Shown piece by piece: positions 62,613-64,000 of a stretch of 64,000 bases of DNA. Numbering within the stretch: position 1 is the first letter of the stretch; the number at the start of each line of letters is the position of its first letter. Where the stretch lies: assembly GCA_020051695.1 (NCBI GenBank), contig JAGVQM010000030.1:1-64000 (forward strand), in the 5' to 3' direction. The position numbers and the translations under genes were made by a program. The notes under the pieces are model-generated. The model worked only from the letters and a program-made list of their open reading frames with translations, did no database searches and was not told the DNA's origin. The stretch comes from Candidatus Zixiibacteriota bacterium. GTDB taxonomy: Bacteria; Zixibacteria; MSB-5A5; WJJR01; JAJRUJ01.

Positions 62613-63056
62613 ATGAGTAAAAACAAACCACTGAGCGCCAGTCTGGAAGATTACCTGGAAGCCATTCATCATATTGCGGCAGGGAAACAGGCCGCACGGG
62701 CCCGGGATATTGCCCGGCGGCTGCACGTCAGCAGCTCATCGGTCACCGGCGCGCTGCGCGCTCTGGCGGCCCGCAAACTGGTCAATTATGCGCCCTATGA
62801 GGTAATCACCCTGACCCCGGCAGGCCGGGAGATCGCCCGTGATATCGTACGGCGGCACCAGGCCCTGCGCGATTTTTTCGTCAAAGTCCTCCACGTCGAG
62901 GAGACGCTTGCCGATCGCTGCGCTTGCGGCATGGAACACACCCTGCCCCGGGAAATCCTCGACCAGCTCGCCTGTTTCGTGGAATACGCGGAACTGGACT
63001 CCGGCACGGCCTGGTTGGATGATTTCCGGCGCCACTGCCGCCGGGCCAAACGGTAA
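62613..63056 (+). CDS. DtxR/MntR-family metal-dependent transcriptional regulator
   Basis: 147 residues. The winged helix is EDYLEAIHHIAAGKQAARARDIARRLHVSSSSVTGALRALAARKLVNY (parts), followed by the dimerisation domain with metal ligands RRHQALRDFF, LHVEETLAD and CACGMEHTLP (the C-x3-E-H site). These repressors respond to Fe2+ or Mn2+. There is no C-terminal SH3-like domain, as in the MntR type. It follows the oligopeptidase gene by 33 bases. No metal transporter lies in the window, so its target is elsewhere or autoregulatory. Confidence 0.9.
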   Translation: MSKNKPLSASLEDYLEAIHHIAAGKQAARARDIARRLHVSSSSVTGALRALAARKLVNYAPYEVITLTPAGREIARDIVRRHQALRDFFVKVLHVEETLADRCACGMEHTLPREILDQLACFVEYAELDSGTAWLDDFRRHCRRAKR

Positions 63057-63412
63057 CCGGACGCTCCTGCGCGTTCCTCTCCGCCCCAATTCCCGCGACC
63101 GGCCCGTCGCCGGCTTCTCTGACGACTCTTGTCAACCCACGGGCTCCGCTGCGCAGTGAATCATCTTCGCACAGTTGTTTGACTTTCGCCCATGCCGCCG
63201 GGCCGGCATCATTCGCCGCCCGAGCGAATCCCCGATCATCTGCAACCCAATCCCGCCGCCGGGTGTGCCTGCCGGTCATTGTTTTCCCACGCAGAAAAGC
63301 CCAAGAGCATGGTCAAGTTATTAAGAAAACGTAATGGGTGCCGATAATCAGGAGTGTTGATGTTTCGATCTCCGCTTGGAGAATCGGATACCAAAGATGA
63401 GAACCGGACCCC
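63057..63412. other. 356-base region before the cyanophycin-synthetase-like gene
   Basis: No gene is supported on either strand. The part after 63300 becomes more AT-rich and probably holds the promoter of the downstream gene, but no clear -35/-10 pair stands out. Confidence 0.45.
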
Positions 63413-64000
63413 ATGCACATCATCAGCATCCGTCACGGCCGCTTTCCCCAGATTCGGATGCTCAATCACCGCTTCCGGGAGAACGCGCGGCATCTGATGG
63501 TCACGCTCGACGTCGAGGGGTATTCGCCGCCGGTAACGCGCGATTTCTTTTCGATCTATCACTCGCTGACCAGGGTCTTTCCCACTTTGGCACGGCACCA
63601 ATGCTGCGAGCAATGGGAGAATACACCGTTGTTTCTTCAGGAAACAGACGGGGTATCGATCAAGACCGTGGGCGAGGTCGCCGACATTGCCCACCTGGTG
63701 GAACATGTCATCGTCGATCTGGTGGTGGCCGTCTCCTCGACGCGGACCTGTTCGGGAGTCACCTGCGGGCACCGGCAGCCGGAAAACCGTTTCGATCTGT
63801 TCATCGAATGCGAGGATGTCCGGCTGGGTGTGTTTGCCGCGAATTTTGCCGTCCACCTGATCCGCCGCCTGTTCGCCAAAGCGAGGATTTCCGGGCGGTA
63901 TGCAAAAGTCGTGGAGGCGGCGCGGTTTTTCCATGGCCGGCCCAACGGCCGGGACCCACAACAGACGATCATTTCCCGGCTGGGGTATCCGCCGGGGCTG
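63413..64000 (+). CDS. cyanophycin-synthetase-like protein, N-terminal domain (cut by window edge)
   Basis: The frame is open from the ATG at 63413 to the window end, 196 codons. An in-frame TGA at 63398-63400 bounds the start. The sequence follows the N-terminal domain of cyanophycin synthetase CphA: FSIYHSLTRVFPTLARHQC, then VADIAHLVEHVIVDL (compare GHIVEHVALEL), then FDLFIECEDVRLGVFAANFAVHLIR (compare YQVVIEYVNEKAGRYAGRAA). The GRTRE motif of CphA is replaced by STRTCSGVTCG. The ATP-grasp and Mur-ligase halves would lie beyond the window, so the full enzyme cannot be confirmed. Confidence 0.65.
   Translation, partial: MHIISIRHGRFPQIRMLNHRFRENARHLMVTLDVEGYSPPVTRDFFSIYHSLTRVFPTLARHQCCEQWENTPLFLQETDGVSIKTVGEVADIAHLVEHVIVDLVVAVSSTRTCSGVTCGHRQPENRFDLFIECEDVRLGVFAANFAVHLIRRLFAKARISGRYAKVVEAARFFHGRPNGRDPQQTIISRLGYPPGL

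Overview
The window reads as a chromosomal segment of a Gram-negative, GC-rich bacterium. Exported proteins carry Sec signal peptides or lipoboxes, and there are outer-membrane porin-like proteins, a LysM lytic transglycosylase and a DXS/IspH (MEP) isoprenoid pathway. One exported protein ends in a C-terminal 'NYPNPFN...' sorting domain of the type-IX-secretion kind. That combination points to the FCB superphylum, most likely an uncultured lineage such as Zixibacteria. The taxonomic placement is an inference from gene content. I see no rRNA, tRNA or CRISPR array.

Layout. 1-8 kb: a truncated membrane sensor, a repeat-containing lipoprotein, a polysaccharide-deacetylase-like protein, QueG, archaeal-type class I fructose-bisphosphate aldolase, DXS and IspH. 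8.4-14.2 kb: a complete phosphorelay (a 1567-residue hybrid kinase with a dCache-like sensor, five PAS, HisKA/HATPase and two receivers, then an HPt protein and a double-receiver regulator). 14.4-19.1 kb, minus strand: a porin, a Liv-type periplasmic binding protein and a chemoreceptor, which look like one sensing/uptake operon without a permease. 19.1-21.1 kb: a methyltransferase and a small membrane protein set among intergenic hairpin repeats.

21.3-30.0 kb, minus strand: a compact phage-derived head-gene operon. It holds a prohead protease with a ligase-like second half, a small membrane/coiled-coil protein, a putative decoration protein, the major capsid protein, a beta-propeller protein, a connector-like protein and four further genes, the last two with signal peptides. 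No terminase, portal, tail or integrase gene is present, and no reading frame is visibly broken. 30.1-37.3 kb: the sorting-domain protein, then an accessory island with a zinc-ribbon protein, a Hel308/Ski2-like helicase whose C-terminal winged-helix domain has its own ribosome-binding site and in-frame ATG, a RAYT transposase between REP palindromes, and two AT-rich genes of unknown function. These two stretches are the best candidates for undescribed systems.

37.3-64 kb is mostly housekeeping and envelope biology. It includes an outer-membrane protein, an operon for MltD-like transglycosylase, SppA, HU and a 31-residue COX24/AURKAIP1-like protein, MiaA, a decayed SLC13 transporter pseudogene and two cysteine-rich exported proteins. 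These are followed by tandem DMT transporters, a TPR protein, RecN, a CarboxypepD_reg/PEGA/TPR protein, a glycosyltransferase and a MurJ-like flippase. The segment ends with a split saccharopine pathway (LKR plus saccharopine dehydrogenase), an S9 oligopeptidase lipoprotein, a DtxR-type regulator and the start of a cyanophycin-synthetase-like gene cut by the window end.
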